Of a stretch of 64,000 bases of DNA, positions 1 through 8,581 are shown piece by piece; the first letter of the stretch is position 1, and every line of letters begins with the position of its first letter. The translations under genes were made by a program, and so were the position numbers. Location: positions 1 to 64,000 of the forward strand of contig NZ_LNNH01000032.1 in NCBI RefSeq assembly GCF_001542915.1. The letters run 5' to 3'. This DNA comes from Peribacillus simplex. Its GTDB lineage: Bacteria > Bacillota > Bacilli > Bacillales > DSM-1321. The notes under the pieces were generated by a model. The model searched no databases. It was not told where the DNA came from and worked only from the letters and a program-made list of their open reading frames with translations.

Positions 1-148
1 CTGAGTACATATCTTTCACCAAGTCATAAATGAAAGTGAAGTCAATGGCAGCCTCCATTTTACGAACCAAATGGTTCGGTGGCACCAGTTGATCTAAAGT
101 TATCATTTCAAGTTGATCTCGCTGAATAGAATCATGTTTAGAAAGCAT
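1..148 (-). CDS. IS1182-like transposase, N-terminal part (cut by window edge)
   Basis: Only the first 49 codons lie in the window; the gene runs off the left edge. The ATG at 146-148 is preceded by a strong GAGGTGATGAGG ribosome binding site. The peptide has the opening typical of IS1182/DUF772 transposases: a short Gln/Asp-rich start, then LDQLVPPNHLVRKME, then a segment ending in a phenylalanine/tyrosine-rich helix and VKDMYS. Family members cut and join DNA for insertion-sequence movement. I cannot say whether the copy is intact. No terminal inverted repeat was identified to its right. The assignment rests on the N-terminal motif alone. Confidence 0.75.
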   Translation of the reverse strand, partial: MLSKHDSIQRDQLEMITLDQLVPPNHLVRKMEAAIDFTFIYDLVKDMYS

Positions 149-227
149 CCTCATCACCTCAAGTTTTAATCCTTCAATTTTAAAACAAAAATGACTCCAG
201 TCAAAAGTGTTCTATCTAAAAGGTAAG

Positions 228-361
228 ACAAAGTTGATTGGAACGGAAGGTACGAGACTCCTGCGGGAAAAGCGCGTCTAGGGGAGACCCCGCAGGCAAA
301 GCCGAGGAGGCTCCCCGACCGCCCGCGGAAAGCGAGTGCCTGGAGTGGAAATCAACGTCTA
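228..361 (+). repeat. GC-rich dispersed intergenic repeat, copy 1 (best preserved)
   Basis: A GC-rich block in an AT-rich intergenic region. It contains GAGACTCCTGCGGG, then CCCCGCAGG, then GCCGAGGAGGCTCCCC, CCGCCCGCGGAAAGCGA and GTGCCTGGAGTGGAAATC. The CCTGCGGG and CCCCGCAGG parts can pair, as can several shorter GC arms. Related, more eroded blocks occur at 52105-52200 (opposite orientation), 55995-56090 and 63175-63265. From memory, similar blocks are abundant between genes in Bacillaceae genomes. No protein is encoded; the 61-codon reading frame across it is fortuitous. Confidence 0.75.
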
Positions 362-381
362 AATTGTACAGGCCATAAAAA

Positions 382-444
382 TAGACAAACTCGATCTTCA
401 TCGAGTTTGTCTACAGTCTGAAGGCGCCAGTTCATGGCGCCTTC
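382..444 (-). terminator. Two-hairpin terminator behind the DedA gene
   Basis: Read on the minus strand directly after the DedA stop: a GC-rich hairpin (arms 435-444 and 420-429, GAAGGCGCCA pairing with TGGCGCCTTC), then a perfect 14-bp hairpin (arms 400-413 and 382-395) followed by TTTTTATGG. The second is a classic Rho-independent terminator. Its arm sequence TAGACAAACTCGA recurs behind three other genes in this window. Confidence 0.85.
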
Positions 445-448
445 TTTG

Positions 449-1060
449 TTATTGATGGACTTTCAATTTTTGTCTTTGCTTTTGTTTTTGAGCCTTCATA
501 ATGAACCAAATGACGATAAGTGCAATCGGGATAAGCAGGAAATTCGCATATTGGGAAAAGATGGATCCCGCCTGTTCCCATCTAGGACCTAACTTATATC
601 CTAAATAAACATAAACGCTTGTAACAGGGAGCATCGCCAAATAGGTGAATAAAATGAACTTCCAAACATTCATTTTCAGCATTCCGCATGGAAGCGATAC
701 GGCTGTACGGATTCCCGGTACAAATCGTCCAAAAAAGGCAATTCCCCCGCCATACCTTTCAAAGAATCGGTCCGCCTTATTCAACTGCTCTTCTTTAATC
801 AAAAAGTATTTCCCAAACTTCAGCACGAGCGGTCTCCCGCCATATTTTCCCAAAGCATAAAGCGTCAGCGGTCCCGTTACCCCACCAATCGAACCGGCGA
901 GAATGGTCAAGTATAAATTCATATCACCTTGATAAACCCAGTAACCTGCCAGCGGCAATACTATTTCAGCAGGAATGAATTCAAAGGTCAAAGCCAGCAT
1001 CACACCGAAATAAGATAAAGATTTAAACGCTTCAATCATATCCATTATTATAGTTTCCAT
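449..1060 (-). CDS. DedA family membrane protein
   Basis: A 203-residue integral membrane protein of the DedA/VTT (SNARE-associated) family. The family includes flippases for undecaprenyl phosphate and phospholipids; the substrate here is unknown. The sequence shows a re-entrant hydrophobic segment with FEFIPAEIVLPLAGYW near residues 27-42, a central amphipathic stretch with RFFERYGGGIAFFGRFVPGIR around residues 97-117 (the family FxRFxPGxR motif), and three C-terminal hydrophobic segments ending in a Lys/Gln-rich tail. Length is normal for the family. It stands alone, transcribed leftward, with a terminator right behind its stop codon. It is unrelated to the neighbouring metabolic genes. Confidence 0.9.
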   Translation of the reverse strand: METIIMDMIEAFKSLSYFGVMLALTFEFIPAEIVLPLAGYWVYQGDMNLYLTILAGSIGGVTGPLTLYALGKYGGRPLVLKFGKYFLIKEEQLNKADRFFERYGGGIAFFGRFVPGIRTAVSLPCGMLKMNVWKFILFTYLAMLPVTSVYVYLGYKLGPRWEQAGSIFSQYANFLLIPIALIVIWFIMKAQKQKQRQKLKVHQ

Positions 1061-1438
1061 TGAGATTTCCCCATTTCCGCCTTATTACATATAATAAGGC
1101 TCCGCCTGGATTGAATTGGCGAAGCCCTTGATTTCAAAAAGGACATTTTCCATTGTATCACAAGTTCAATCACAATTTTTCATAATCTACTGATGGGTTA
1201 CCATGTTTCTTATGAAGGCCTGTTGCATTGACGTGTGAAGCTTTCCTTCATTGAATTATTATTTTGTAAAAAGATGTGAAACGCAAAGAAGAAAGATAGA
1301 TGACCGGATCGTTTAAACAAAGAAATGCCGCCTGCAAAATACAGACAGCATCTCCTACAAGTTCCTGGCTTTTTTTGAAAAATCCACATGGATCCACCCC
1401 AAGCTTTTTTCTGTTAAGCCGGGGTTGTGCTTCAAGTG
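1061..1438. other. Intergenic region without a recognised gene
   Basis: This 378-base stretch separates the DedA and nitronate monooxygenase-like genes, both on the minus strand. It starts with a small hairpin (CTTATTA at 1081-1087 pairing with TAATAAG at 1092-1098), probably in the DedA leader. Near 1393-1430 a weak GC stem (CCCCAAGCTT with AAGCCGGGG) may end transcription of the upstream gene. I see no coding frame with a ribosome binding site. Confidence 0.4.
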
Positions 1439-2407
1439 TTAAATCATGAAGGGGGTGGAAAACGCCGCTAATCCCAGCTCGATATGCTTTTTAGCATCCG
1501 TCATCATCCCATCAAGCAATTCCTGGACCGTGGGAATATCCTCAATCAATCCGGCCACCTGGCCACCATTCATGAACCCTTCGTTAACATCCCCACGCAT
1601 TGCACCATTTATATGATGCACTTCAGATGTCAAATCACGATAAGTCATGGCAGACAGACCTCGTTTTTCCAAGTCCAGGATTTTGTCCGCATATGGGGCC
1701 TTCAATACTCTTCTCACCTGGCCAACCGACCTGCCTAATATGCACGTATCATTTCCCATCGATTCAATCAATTTCTGTTTGTAGGATGGATGGAAAGGGG
1801 CTTCCTTCGTGGCGATTAGCCTGGTTCCCAACTGAACTCCCGAGGCTCCCAGCATTAAAGCCGCTGCCAATCCCTGACCATTGCCTATTCCTCCAGCTGC
1901 CAATACCGGCAGTTTCACCTGCTTGCTAATTTGCGGAATGAGGGTAAAGGTCGTCAATTCCAGGTTGGAATTGATACCGGCAGCCTCGACCCCCTCGGCA
2001 ACCAACACATCAGCCCCGGCAGCCTCTGCTTTTTGGGCGTGCTTGACCGATGCCACAATAGCGATCACTTTACTCTTCTTTTGTTGCAAGGACGGAATGT
2101 AAGGGGCCGGATTTCCTGCTGACAACGAAACGACAGGTATATCATGCTTGAATACAAGATTGATTAGCTCATCTGTATATGGACTAACGTTTATCGGAAT
2201 GTTCAACGCGAAATTGTTATTCGTTTTATCCTTCGTTTCAAGTATGATGGCCTCCACCTGGCCCGGGGTCATCGTACCGCAGCCGATCGTCCCAAGTCCC
2301 CCTGCGTTGGATACTGCAGCCGCTAGAGTTGCATTGCTTATATTCCCCATGCCGCCTTGAATGATGGGATATTTAATTGAAAAAAGATCACAAATATATT
2401 TCACCAT
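1439..2407 (-). CDS. Nitronate monooxygenase / FabK-like FMN enzyme
   Basis: A 322-residue TIM-barrel flavoprotein of the 2-nitropropane dioxygenase/nitronate monooxygenase family, which includes enoyl-ACP reductase FabK. Motifs: YPIIQGGMG near the start, AGGLGTIG, GVEAAG, LAAGGIGNGQGLAAALMLGASGVQLGTRL (FMN phosphate binding) and a C-terminal NGGQVAGLI. I chose the ATG at 2405-2407 because GGGAGGGG lies just upstream and the family begins at this point. A longer frame to 2536 adds 43 residues that do not look like the family and would run across the divergent gene's promoter and start. It is transcribed away from the hexapeptide-repeat gene at 2484. Substrate cannot be settled from sequence. 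Confidence 0.88.
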   Translation of the reverse strand: MVKYICDLFSIKYPIIQGGMGNISNATLAAAVSNAGGLGTIGCGTMTPGQVEAIILETKDKTNNNFALNIPINVSPYTDELINLVFKHDIPVVSLSAGNPAPYIPSLQQKKSKVIAIVASVKHAQKAEAAGADVLVAEGVEAAGINSNLELTTFTLIPQISKQVKLPVLAAGGIGNGQGLAAALMLGASGVQLGTRLIATKEAPFHPSYKQKLIESMGNDTCILGRSVGQVRRVLKAPYADKILDLEKRGLSAMTYRDLTSEVHHINGAMRGDVNEGFMNGGQVAGLIEDIPTVQELLDGMMTDAKKHIELGLAAFSTPFMI

Positions 2408-2483
2408 TACCCCTCCCTGTCCATTTAATGTTATACTATAATCATTAGAAAAACAATTCTGACTTTTCAAAAGGAGCGCTACT

Positions 2484-2996
2484 ATGATCATTCCATATAA
2501 TAAGAAGAAGCCCCTCATTGATGAAACCGTTTTCATTGCCCCTGGCGCCTATTTAATTGGTGATATTTCCATTGGGAAAGAATCGACCATCTGGTTCAAC
2601 TCCGTCCTGCGCGGTGACGAGGATTCCATCACCATAGGGGAAAAGTGCAGCATTCAAGACAACTCCACCATTCATTTATTCGAAGGCTGTCCGGTTGTCA
2701 TCGAAGACGAAGTAACGGTTGGTCATAACGTAATCCTGCATGGCTGTAAAATAGGTAAACGCTCCATTATAGGAATGGGGTCAACGATATTGGATCATGT
2801 AGAAATAGGCGAAGAATGCATTGTCGGCGCGAATACATTGATTGCAGCAGGCAAAATCATCCCTCCGCGTTCACTCGTAATCGGTTCACCTGGGAAAGTG
2901 GTTCGCAGATTGAATGAGAAGGACCTTGAATTGATACAGCTTTCAATAGATACATATGTTCAAAAAGGAAAGGAATTTAAAGCTTTACTCGATTGA
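2484..2996 (+). CDS. Gamma carbonic anhydrase-like hexapeptide protein (YtoA/PaaY type)
   Basis: A 170-residue left-handed beta-helix protein of the gamma-carbonic anhydrase family. Hexapeptide repeats run through most of the chain: APGAYLIGDISIG, STIWFNSVLRGDE, SIQDNSTIHLFEG, EVTVGHNVILHGCKIG and IGMGSTILDHVEIG. The histidines in NSTIHLF, VGHNVILHG sit where family members bind a catalytic metal, so zinc or iron binding is plausible. Its closest style is Bacillus YtoA and the PaaY proteins of phenylacetate clusters. PaaY homologues act as thioesterases in some organisms, and the paa genes begin about 100 bases downstream on the other strand, so a link is possible but unproven. The AAGGAGCG ribosome binding site fixes the start. 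Confidence 0.88.
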   Translation: MIIPYNKKKPLIDETVFIAPGAYLIGDISIGKESTIWFNSVLRGDEDSITIGEKCSIQDNSTIHLFEGCPVVIEDEVTVGHNVILHGCKIGKRSIIGMGSTILDHVEIGEECIVGANTLIAAGKIIPPRSLVIGSPGKVVRRLNEKDLELIQLSIDTYVQKGKEFKALLD

Positions 2997-3086
2997 TTGT
3001 AAAATAGGGTCCTCCCTTTCTGGTGATCATTTTTCATGAAAAAAAGCCTCGGCCAGTAATCGATAGAGACTGGCTGAAGCTCTTAT

Positions 3087-3947
3087 TCACTTAATGATCA
3101 GCGGATGATCCTTAGCATCATAGGCCTCATCTTTCCGCCATAAATCATTATTCTCCTGGAATACGCTCTCGAAGAAGCGGCTTGCCGGTTCAGCCAACAC
3201 TTGATAATACTGGCTGAATAAAAGAGCAGCATGGTTCCCGTTCCATTTTGAGGGCAGCAGTTCATTTGGGAGGCCTGGATCGATGAATAAAAACTTACGG
3301 TATTCATGCACCAGATTCGTCCTTTCCACAAAGCAATCCGCATCAGACATTTCGCCCCTGCTTATGATGCTTTGGTGAACGATGAATTGTTTACTGTATT
3401 TCTCGATGAATTGTTCATATTTATTCTCGATCTCCTCCAGCTGCCAGCTCTTCTCGACAAGTGAATGATTTTCCTTTGGTCCCTTGTATTCGGAAATGAA
3501 AAAATCAACATATTCATCAATTTCATATTTCGCAATCAAAAGATCGATTTCTTTCTCGAGATCATTAGGGGAAATCCAGCACCCATTGGAAAAACTGCCA
3601 AATCCACTCCATAATAATTCTTTACGCAGATCATCCCGCAATTGCCGTTTATCTTCAGGAATCGTGTACATCAAGATGCGCCATTTACCATCCCATTCAT
3701 TTGGTTTCATCTTGTAAATGCGATTGGCAGCTTCATCCATTCGCTGTACACCGCGCTCAGTCAGAAAGTAATAACTTTTATTCCCTTGCTTTTCGGATTG
3801 GATCCATCCTTGCTTAACCATCCGTGAAACGGCTACACGCACGCCCTGCTCATTATGGCCGAATTCCTTTAATAGACGAATTAAACTGCCTATCCAAATT
3901 TTACTTCCATAGTTCCGGATATAATCGCCATATATCGTAAAAATCAT
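3087..3947 (-). CDS. paaX: Phenylacetic acid catabolism regulator PaaX
   Basis: A winged-helix repressor of the phenylacetate regulon; family members release DNA when phenylacetyl-CoA accumulates. The N-terminal part shows the family signature IYGDYIRNYGSKIWIGSLIRLL followed by EQGVRVAVSRMVKQGWI, the DNA-recognition helix region, then WDGKWRILMYTIPE and a C-terminal ligand-binding region. Length (286 residues) is normal. It is the last gene of the leftward paa cluster. The start is uncertain: the only ATG opens the conserved N terminus, but the frame continues upstream for ten sense codons (reading IGTNTQS just before the ATG), and the strong GAGGTGAGG ribosome binding site at about 3971-3979 lies 23 bases away with no ATG, GTG or TTG near it. 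Confidence 0.93.
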   Translation of the reverse strand: MIFTIYGDYIRNYGSKIWIGSLIRLLKEFGHNEQGVRVAVSRMVKQGWIQSEKQGNKSYYFLTERGVQRMDEAANRIYKMKPNEWDGKWRILMYTIPEDKRQLRDDLRKELLWSGFGSFSNGCWISPNDLEKEIDLLIAKYEIDEYVDFFISEYKGPKENHSLVEKSWQLEEIENKYEQFIEKYSKQFIVHQSIISRGEMSDADCFVERTNLVHEYRKFLFIDPGLPNELLPSKWNGNHAALLFSQYYQVLAEPASRFFESVFQENNDLWRKDEAYDAKDHPLIIK

Positions 3948-4049
3948 GGATTGCGTATTCGTTCCTATATCCTCACCTCATTCTATTGTTACCAATTTCA
4001 CACGGTCCACATAATTATTATTATATCCCCTTAAACAGAAACCGCAACA

Positions 4050-4826
4050 TCATTTCCCGGTAAATTGCGTTTTTCTCCTTTCGCTGAATGCTTGGAGTGC
4101 TTCCAATCTGTCCTGAGTCGGAATGGTCAGCTCATAGGCTTTTCCTTCTATCGCCATTCCCGTTTGCAAATCCGTATTCATTCCCTGGGTAATTGCATAT
4201 TTGGCTTGAGTGACTGCGATTGGCCCATTTTTCATGATTGCTGCCGCCAACCCTTCACAGGCTGAGCGAAGCTGTTCCCTTGGCACGACCTTCAAAAGGA
4301 TTCCTAATTGTAAAGCTTCTTCTGCAGTCAGTTTTTTAGCAGTGAAGATTAATTCCTTCGCCTTCATCTCACCAATCAATCTAGGCAATCGCTGTGTACC
4401 GCCTGCCCCCGGAATGATTGCCCAGCTAGTCTCCGTAAGACCTAAGGAAACGCCTTCTGCCGCAATGGCAAAATCGCATGATAGCAACCATTCGAAGCCG
4501 CCCCCCAGTGCATATCCATTGACGGCCGCAATGGTTGGCTGCGGCAACCCGGCAATGCTGGCAAAAACATCGCGGATCATTTTAACATTCCTTCTTACCT
4601 CCGAATCATTCAAACTCTTTCTTTCTTTTAAATCTGCGCCTGCACTGAATGCTTTTTCCCCTGCCCCCGTGAAAATGACCACACGGATATCACCGTCCAG
4701 ATGAACCGCATCAATGACTTCCTCCAGTTCAGAAAGTGTCTCGTAGTCAAAGCAATTCAAGACCTCAGGTCGATCCACCGTTATATACCCGATTTGATTG
4801 TTCACTTCATAAATGACATTAGACAT
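4050..4826 (-). CDS. Enoyl-CoA hydratase/isomerase of the paa cluster
   Basis: A 258-residue crotonase-fold enzyme. It carries the oxyanion-hole segments AFSAGADLKE and NGYALGGGFEWLLSCDF, and the IIPGAGGTQRLPRLIG signature with an upstream glutamate (LTETSW) at the usual catalytic position. It ends in the typical FTGK tail. In the phenylacetate pathway crotonases hydrate 2,3-dehydroadipyl-CoA (PaaF role) or isomerise the ring epoxide (PaaG role). Its PGAGGTQRL motif fits a hydratase better than an isomerase. The gene follows the thiolase gene by 22 bases and precedes paaX, so it belongs to the same transcription unit. It is one of three crotonases in the cluster, and the division of labour between it and the gene at 9366 is not clear. 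Confidence 0.9.
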   Translation of the reverse strand: MSNVIYEVNNQIGYITVDRPEVLNCFDYETLSELEEVIDAVHLDGDIRVVIFTGAGEKAFSAGADLKERKSLNDSEVRRNVKMIRDVFASIAGLPQPTIAAVNGYALGGGFEWLLSCDFAIAAEGVSLGLTETSWAIIPGAGGTQRLPRLIGEMKAKELIFTAKKLTAEEALQLGILLKVVPREQLRSACEGLAAAIMKNGPIAVTQAKYAITQGMNTDLQTGMAIEGKAYELTIPTQDRLEALQAFSERRKTQFTGK

Positions 4827-4848
4827 ATATTCTCTCCCCTTTTATAAA

Positions 4849-6057
4849 TCAATCCTCTTCCATTTTTTCAATGATCGCCGAAATCCCTTGCCCAACACCG
4901 ACACACATCGTGGCAAGGCCGTAACGTACATTTCGCTTTTTCATTTCGTGAACAAGCGTTGTTAATATACGCGCACCGCTTGCTCCGAGTGGGTGACCAA
5001 ACGCAATTGCCCCGCCATTGACATTCACTTTCTCCTGATCCAGCTTCAATTGGCGGATACACTCGACTGATTGGGAGGCGAAAGCCTCGTTCAATTCAAT
5101 TAAGCCAATGTCTCCAATCGCGATATTCGCCCTCTTCAATGCCTTTTCAGTCGCAAGGATGGGACCAAGTCCCATGACTGACGGTTCCAATCCAGCTACC
5201 GCACCTGCCACATATTTGGCCAAAGGCTGCAATCCAAGTTCGCGCGCTTTTTCACCACTCATTAACAGCAAGGCTGAAGCTCCATCGTTCACACCAGAGG
5301 CATTACCGGCCGTTACAGTTCCGCCCTTAAAAATCGGTTTAAGTTTTTCCAGCTTTTCGATGGTCGTTTCAGGACGGGGATGTTCATCATTAATGAAAAT
5401 GACCTCATTCCCCTTACGATCCGTATATCTGACCGGTACGATTTCATTGAAAAACCGATCATTTTCCATTGCATTTTTCGCTCGTTGCTGGCTCTGAAGT
5501 GCGAATCGATCTTGTTCTTCCCGCGAAATGGAAAAACGCCGTGCGACATTTTCCGCTGTCTGGGGCATGGAATCCACACCATACATCTCTTCAAGCTTTT
5601 CATTCGTGAAGCGCCAGCCGATCGTCGTATCCTGGAGCTCCATTGCTCCCCGGGGAAATTCACTTTCAGGTTTGGCCATGACGAATGGGGCCCTTGTCAT
5701 GCTTTCGGTGCCGCCTGCGATATAAATCTCTCCTTCACCTGCAGCTATTGACCGTGCACCATACATGACGGCATCCAATCCAGATCCGCACAATCGATTA
5801 ATGGTCGTTCCGGCCACAGTTACGGGAAGACCGGCCAATAACGCGGACATTCTCGCCACATTGCGATTGTCCTCCCCTGCTTGATTTGCATTCCCGAAGA
5901 TGACATCATCGATTTGTTTTGGCGGAAGCGCCGGATTGCGTTCCATCAGCGCCCTGATCACAACGGCACCTAGGTCATCCGGGCGAACGCTCTTCAAAGC
6001 GCCTTTATATCTACCGATGGGTGTTCTTACAGCATCGACAATCACGACATCTTTCAT
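4849..6057 (-). CDS. paaJ: Thiolase (3-oxoadipyl-CoA / 3-oxo-5,6-dehydrosuberyl-CoA thiolase)
   Basis: A 402-residue thiolase that cleaves 3-oxoacyl-CoA with CoA. The nucleophilic cysteine sits in INRLCGSGLDAV (Cys90). The other conserved blocks are NEAFASQ, the GGAIAFGHPLGASG histidine block and MCVGVGQG near the C terminus with the second cysteine. In the phenylacetate pathway PaaJ performs two thiolytic steps, yielding acetyl-CoA and succinyl-CoA. The start codon overlaps the stop of the 3-hydroxyacyl-CoA dehydrogenase gene by four bases, so the two are translationally coupled. Motifs alone would also fit a general acetyl-CoA acetyltransferase; the operon context gives the specific role. 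Confidence 0.92.
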   Translation of the reverse strand: MKDVVIVDAVRTPIGRYKGALKSVRPDDLGAVVIRALMERNPALPPKQIDDVIFGNANQAGEDNRNVARMSALLAGLPVTVAGTTINRLCGSGLDAVMYGARSIAAGEGEIYIAGGTESMTRAPFVMAKPESEFPRGAMELQDTTIGWRFTNEKLEEMYGVDSMPQTAENVARRFSISREEQDRFALQSQQRAKNAMENDRFFNEIVPVRYTDRKGNEVIFINDEHPRPETTIEKLEKLKPIFKGGTVTAGNASGVNDGASALLLMSGEKARELGLQPLAKYVAGAVAGLEPSVMGLGPILATEKALKRANIAIGDIGLIELNEAFASQSVECIRQLKLDQEKVNVNGGAIAFGHPLGASGARILTTLVHEMKKRNVRYGLATMCVGVGQGISAIIEKMEED

Positions 6058-6929
6058 TTCCTCACCAACTCTCCATCTTTTGTATAATCATACACGCCCC
6101 TGCCTGACTTGCGGCCAAGCCTGCCCGCTTTAACATACTGTTCAAGCAGCGGCGCCGGACGGTACTTCTCTCCAAGCTTGCTATGTAAATACTTTAGGTT
6201 ATTTAAACGGGCATCCAATCCAACCAAATCCCCCAGCTCGAATGGCCCCATCGGGTAATTCAGCCCTAACTTAATGGCCTTATCAATTTCTTCGGGTGTC
6301 CCTAAACCCTCTTGAAGCATATAAAACGCTTCATTTCCTACGAGGCAGCTGATCCTGCTCGTCACGAACCCTGGAAATTCATTGATGACCACGGTCTCTT
6401 TCCCCATTTTTCCGGCAACTTCCTTAATTACGGCTGCCGTTTCATCACTTGTTTCAAGTCCGCGCACAATTTCCACGAGCGGCATCTTTTGAACAGGATT
6501 AAAAAAATGCATGGCAATCGTTTTTTCGGGGCGTTTACCATAAGATCCAATTTCAGTCGGGCTCATGGTGGAAGTATTCGTTGCAAAGTAACAGGCTTCG
6601 TTTGCATACTCTTCAAGCGTTTCAAAAACGGCTTTCTTAATTTCCGGTTTTTCCGGAACGGCCTCTATGATTAGATCGGCAGCAGCTGCCGCTTCTTTCA
6701 AATTGGAAGAATATGAAAATCTATTTTTTGCGGAAGCCGCTTCCTCCTTGCTGATTTTTTGATAACGGACACCCTTCTCAAAAATGGAATCAATTTCATT
6801 TTTTGCGCTTTCCAATGCCGTTTGACTCACATCCACCAATATTACATCGAATCCTCCAGTTGCCCCTACGTAGGCTATTCCCCTGCCCATGACCCCGGAC
6901 CCGACGATCACTAGATTTTTAATCATCAA
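6054..6929 (-). CDS. paaH: 3-hydroxyacyl-CoA dehydrogenase PaaH
   Basis: A 291-residue NAD-dependent dehydrogenase. The Rossmann motif VGSGVMGRGIA is at residues 8-18. Further family signatures are EAVPEKPEIKKAVF, TNTSTMSPTEI, AMHFFNPVQKMPLVEI (with the catalytic histidine), FVTSRI and a C-terminal domain with GRKSGRGVYDY. The expected reaction is oxidation of 3-hydroxyadipyl-CoA to 3-oxoadipyl-CoA. It sits between the aldehyde dehydrogenase and the thiolase in the paa operon. Its length matches single-function bacterial HADH proteins of the butyryl type (Hbd/PaaH). Confidence 0.92.
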   Translation of the reverse strand: MMIKNLVIVGSGVMGRGIAYVGATGGFDVILVDVSQTALESAKNEIDSIFEKGVRYQKISKEEAASAKNRFSYSSNLKEAAAAADLIIEAVPEKPEIKKAVFETLEEYANEACYFATNTSTMSPTEIGSYGKRPEKTIAMHFFNPVQKMPLVEIVRGLETSDETAAVIKEVAGKMGKETVVINEFPGFVTSRISCLVGNEAFYMLQEGLGTPEEIDKAIKLGLNYPMGPFELGDLVGLDARLNNLKYLHSKLGEKYRPAPLLEQYVKAGRLGRKSGRGVYDYTKDGELVRK

Positions 6930-7041
6930 CCATTCCTCCTTTTACTTAAAGAGGGCCGGCTACAACGAATCAGATCAGCATTCATCCATACATGAATTAC
7001 TTATCCGACAATCGTTTTGCCAGCCATCTATTTATGTTCGA

Positions 7042-8559
7042 TTAAATGCCGAAAGGATTCAAGGGACGGCTTCCATGATAGGAAATGATGCTTTTCGTTT
7101 CTGTATAAAGATCGAGTGTTTCAATACACAGCTCACGTCCGAATCCTGATTGTTTATACCCTCCGAAAGGGGTTCCAGGAAAAGCGGAGAATGGGCAGTT
7201 CACCATGACGATTCCCGCTTCGATTTGATTGGCCACTCGGGTCGCACGTCCGCCATCCTTTGTCCAAAGCGCTGAACCTAGTCCAAACTCTGTATCATTC
7301 GCGAGCCTGATGGCTTCTTTTTCATCTTTAAATTTCATAATGACGACCACGGGACCGAATATTTCCTCTTTCACTACATTCATATCATGATTGACATTGG
7401 CAATGACCGTCGGCTCAAACCAGTAGCCTCCTTCAAAGCCTTCAATGACCGCCGGCTTTCCGCCGGTTAGGATATCCGCACCATCCGAAATGGCCGATTG
7501 AACATAATTATTGATGACATCCAATTGCCCCTGATCTATAATGGCCCCGACATGCGTTTCTTTATCGAGCGGATTGCCCAATTTCAATTTCTTCGTTTTT
7601 TCTACAAACTTGGCAACGAATTCATCATAAATGTCTTCATGCACATATAGACGCGATCTCGCTTCGCAAGATTGTCCGGTATTGTAGAAAATGCCATATA
7701 GGGAGCCATCGATAGCTGCTTCAAGGTCGGCATCTTCAAAAACGATATTAGGAGATTTTCCGCCAAGCTCCAATGTTACCCTCTTTAATGTTTGGGAAGC
7801 TTTGCCCATGAGGTCCCTGCCGATTGGCGTAGAACCAGTGAAGGCGACCTTATTCACGTTAGGATGCTCGACTAGGTAATTCCCTACGTCCGCTCCAGGA
7901 CCAGGGATGATATTGACCACCCCGGACGGCACACCCGCTTCCAAACAGATTTCCCCTAAGACGATGGCAGTCAGCGGCGTTAAGGAGGCCGGCTTGACGA
8001 TCACCGAGCAGCCAACTGCAATTGCAGGGGCAATTTTCCAAGCTGCCATCATCATTGGATAATTCCAAGGAATGATTTGGGCGCAAACTCCCACTGGCTC
8101 TTTCTCGGTATAGTTATGGAATTGGCCAGGTACGTTATTGACAGATCCGCGGTGCGCAACTAAAGCACCTGCATAAAATTCGAAATCCTCTATCGCCTGC
8201 ATGACTTGGCCCTGCGCTGCCGATATGGATTTTCCGCTGTTCAACACTTCCAGCTCAACCAATTCATTGAAGCGGGAACGCATGATTGCCGCAATTTTAT
8301 TCAATACACGGGAACGTTTATTAATCGGGGTTTTCTTCCATTTACCTTTATCAAAAGCTTCACGTGCAGCTTGAACCGCCTTTTCCGCATCTTCCTTAGT
8401 GGCTTTTGCCACCTTGGCGATGATTTCGCCAGTTGCAGGATTGCATGCATCCAAAGTCGATCCGTTAGAGCTTTCCACTCTTTCCCCATTAATGATCAGG
8501 TGGTAATAATCACGTTTCGTTTCCGCTTTTTCAAATGCCGCCTCTTGAACTTTAACCAT
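7042..8559 (-). CDS. NAD(P)-dependent aldehyde dehydrogenase of the paa cluster
   Basis: A 505-residue aldehyde dehydrogenase. Seen motifs: PWNYPMMMAAWKIAPA and VIVKPASLTPLTA (cofactor binding), FTGSTPIG, the general-base glutamate in LELGGKSPNI, and the catalytic cysteine in NTGQSCEAR (about residue 300). EEIFGPVV and the GYKQSGFGRE terminus complete the fold. In Gram-negatives the ring-opening aldehyde is oxidised by the ALDH half of fused PaaZ. No fused PaaZ is present here, so this stand-alone enzyme is a candidate for 3-oxo-5,6-dehydrosuberyl-CoA semialdehyde oxidation (PacL-like). The alternative is phenylacetaldehyde dehydrogenase feeding phenylacetate into the pathway. Sequence cannot separate these. 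Confidence 0.88.
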   Translation of the reverse strand: MVKVQEAAFEKAETKRDYYHLIINGERVESSNGSTLDACNPATGEIIAKVAKATKEDAEKAVQAAREAFDKGKWKKTPINKRSRVLNKIAAIMRSRFNELVELEVLNSGKSISAAQGQVMQAIEDFEFYAGALVAHRGSVNNVPGQFHNYTEKEPVGVCAQIIPWNYPMMMAAWKIAPAIAVGCSVIVKPASLTPLTAIVLGEICLEAGVPSGVVNIIPGPGADVGNYLVEHPNVNKVAFTGSTPIGRDLMGKASQTLKRVTLELGGKSPNIVFEDADLEAAIDGSLYGIFYNTGQSCEARSRLYVHEDIYDEFVAKFVEKTKKLKLGNPLDKETHVGAIIDQGQLDVINNYVQSAISDGADILTGGKPAVIEGFEGGYWFEPTVIANVNHDMNVVKEEIFGPVVVIMKFKDEKEAIRLANDTEFGLGSALWTKDGGRATRVANQIEAGIVMVNCPFSAFPGTPFGGYKQSGFGRELCIETLDLYTETKSIISYHGSRPLNPFGI

Positions 8560-8581
8560 GTAATCCCTCTCCCTTTTTATA

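Noticed and set aside
216..401. A 61-codon minus-strand frame across the GC-rich repeat
   Set aside because: No ribosome binding site, and the sequence is explained by the repeat and terminator hairpins.
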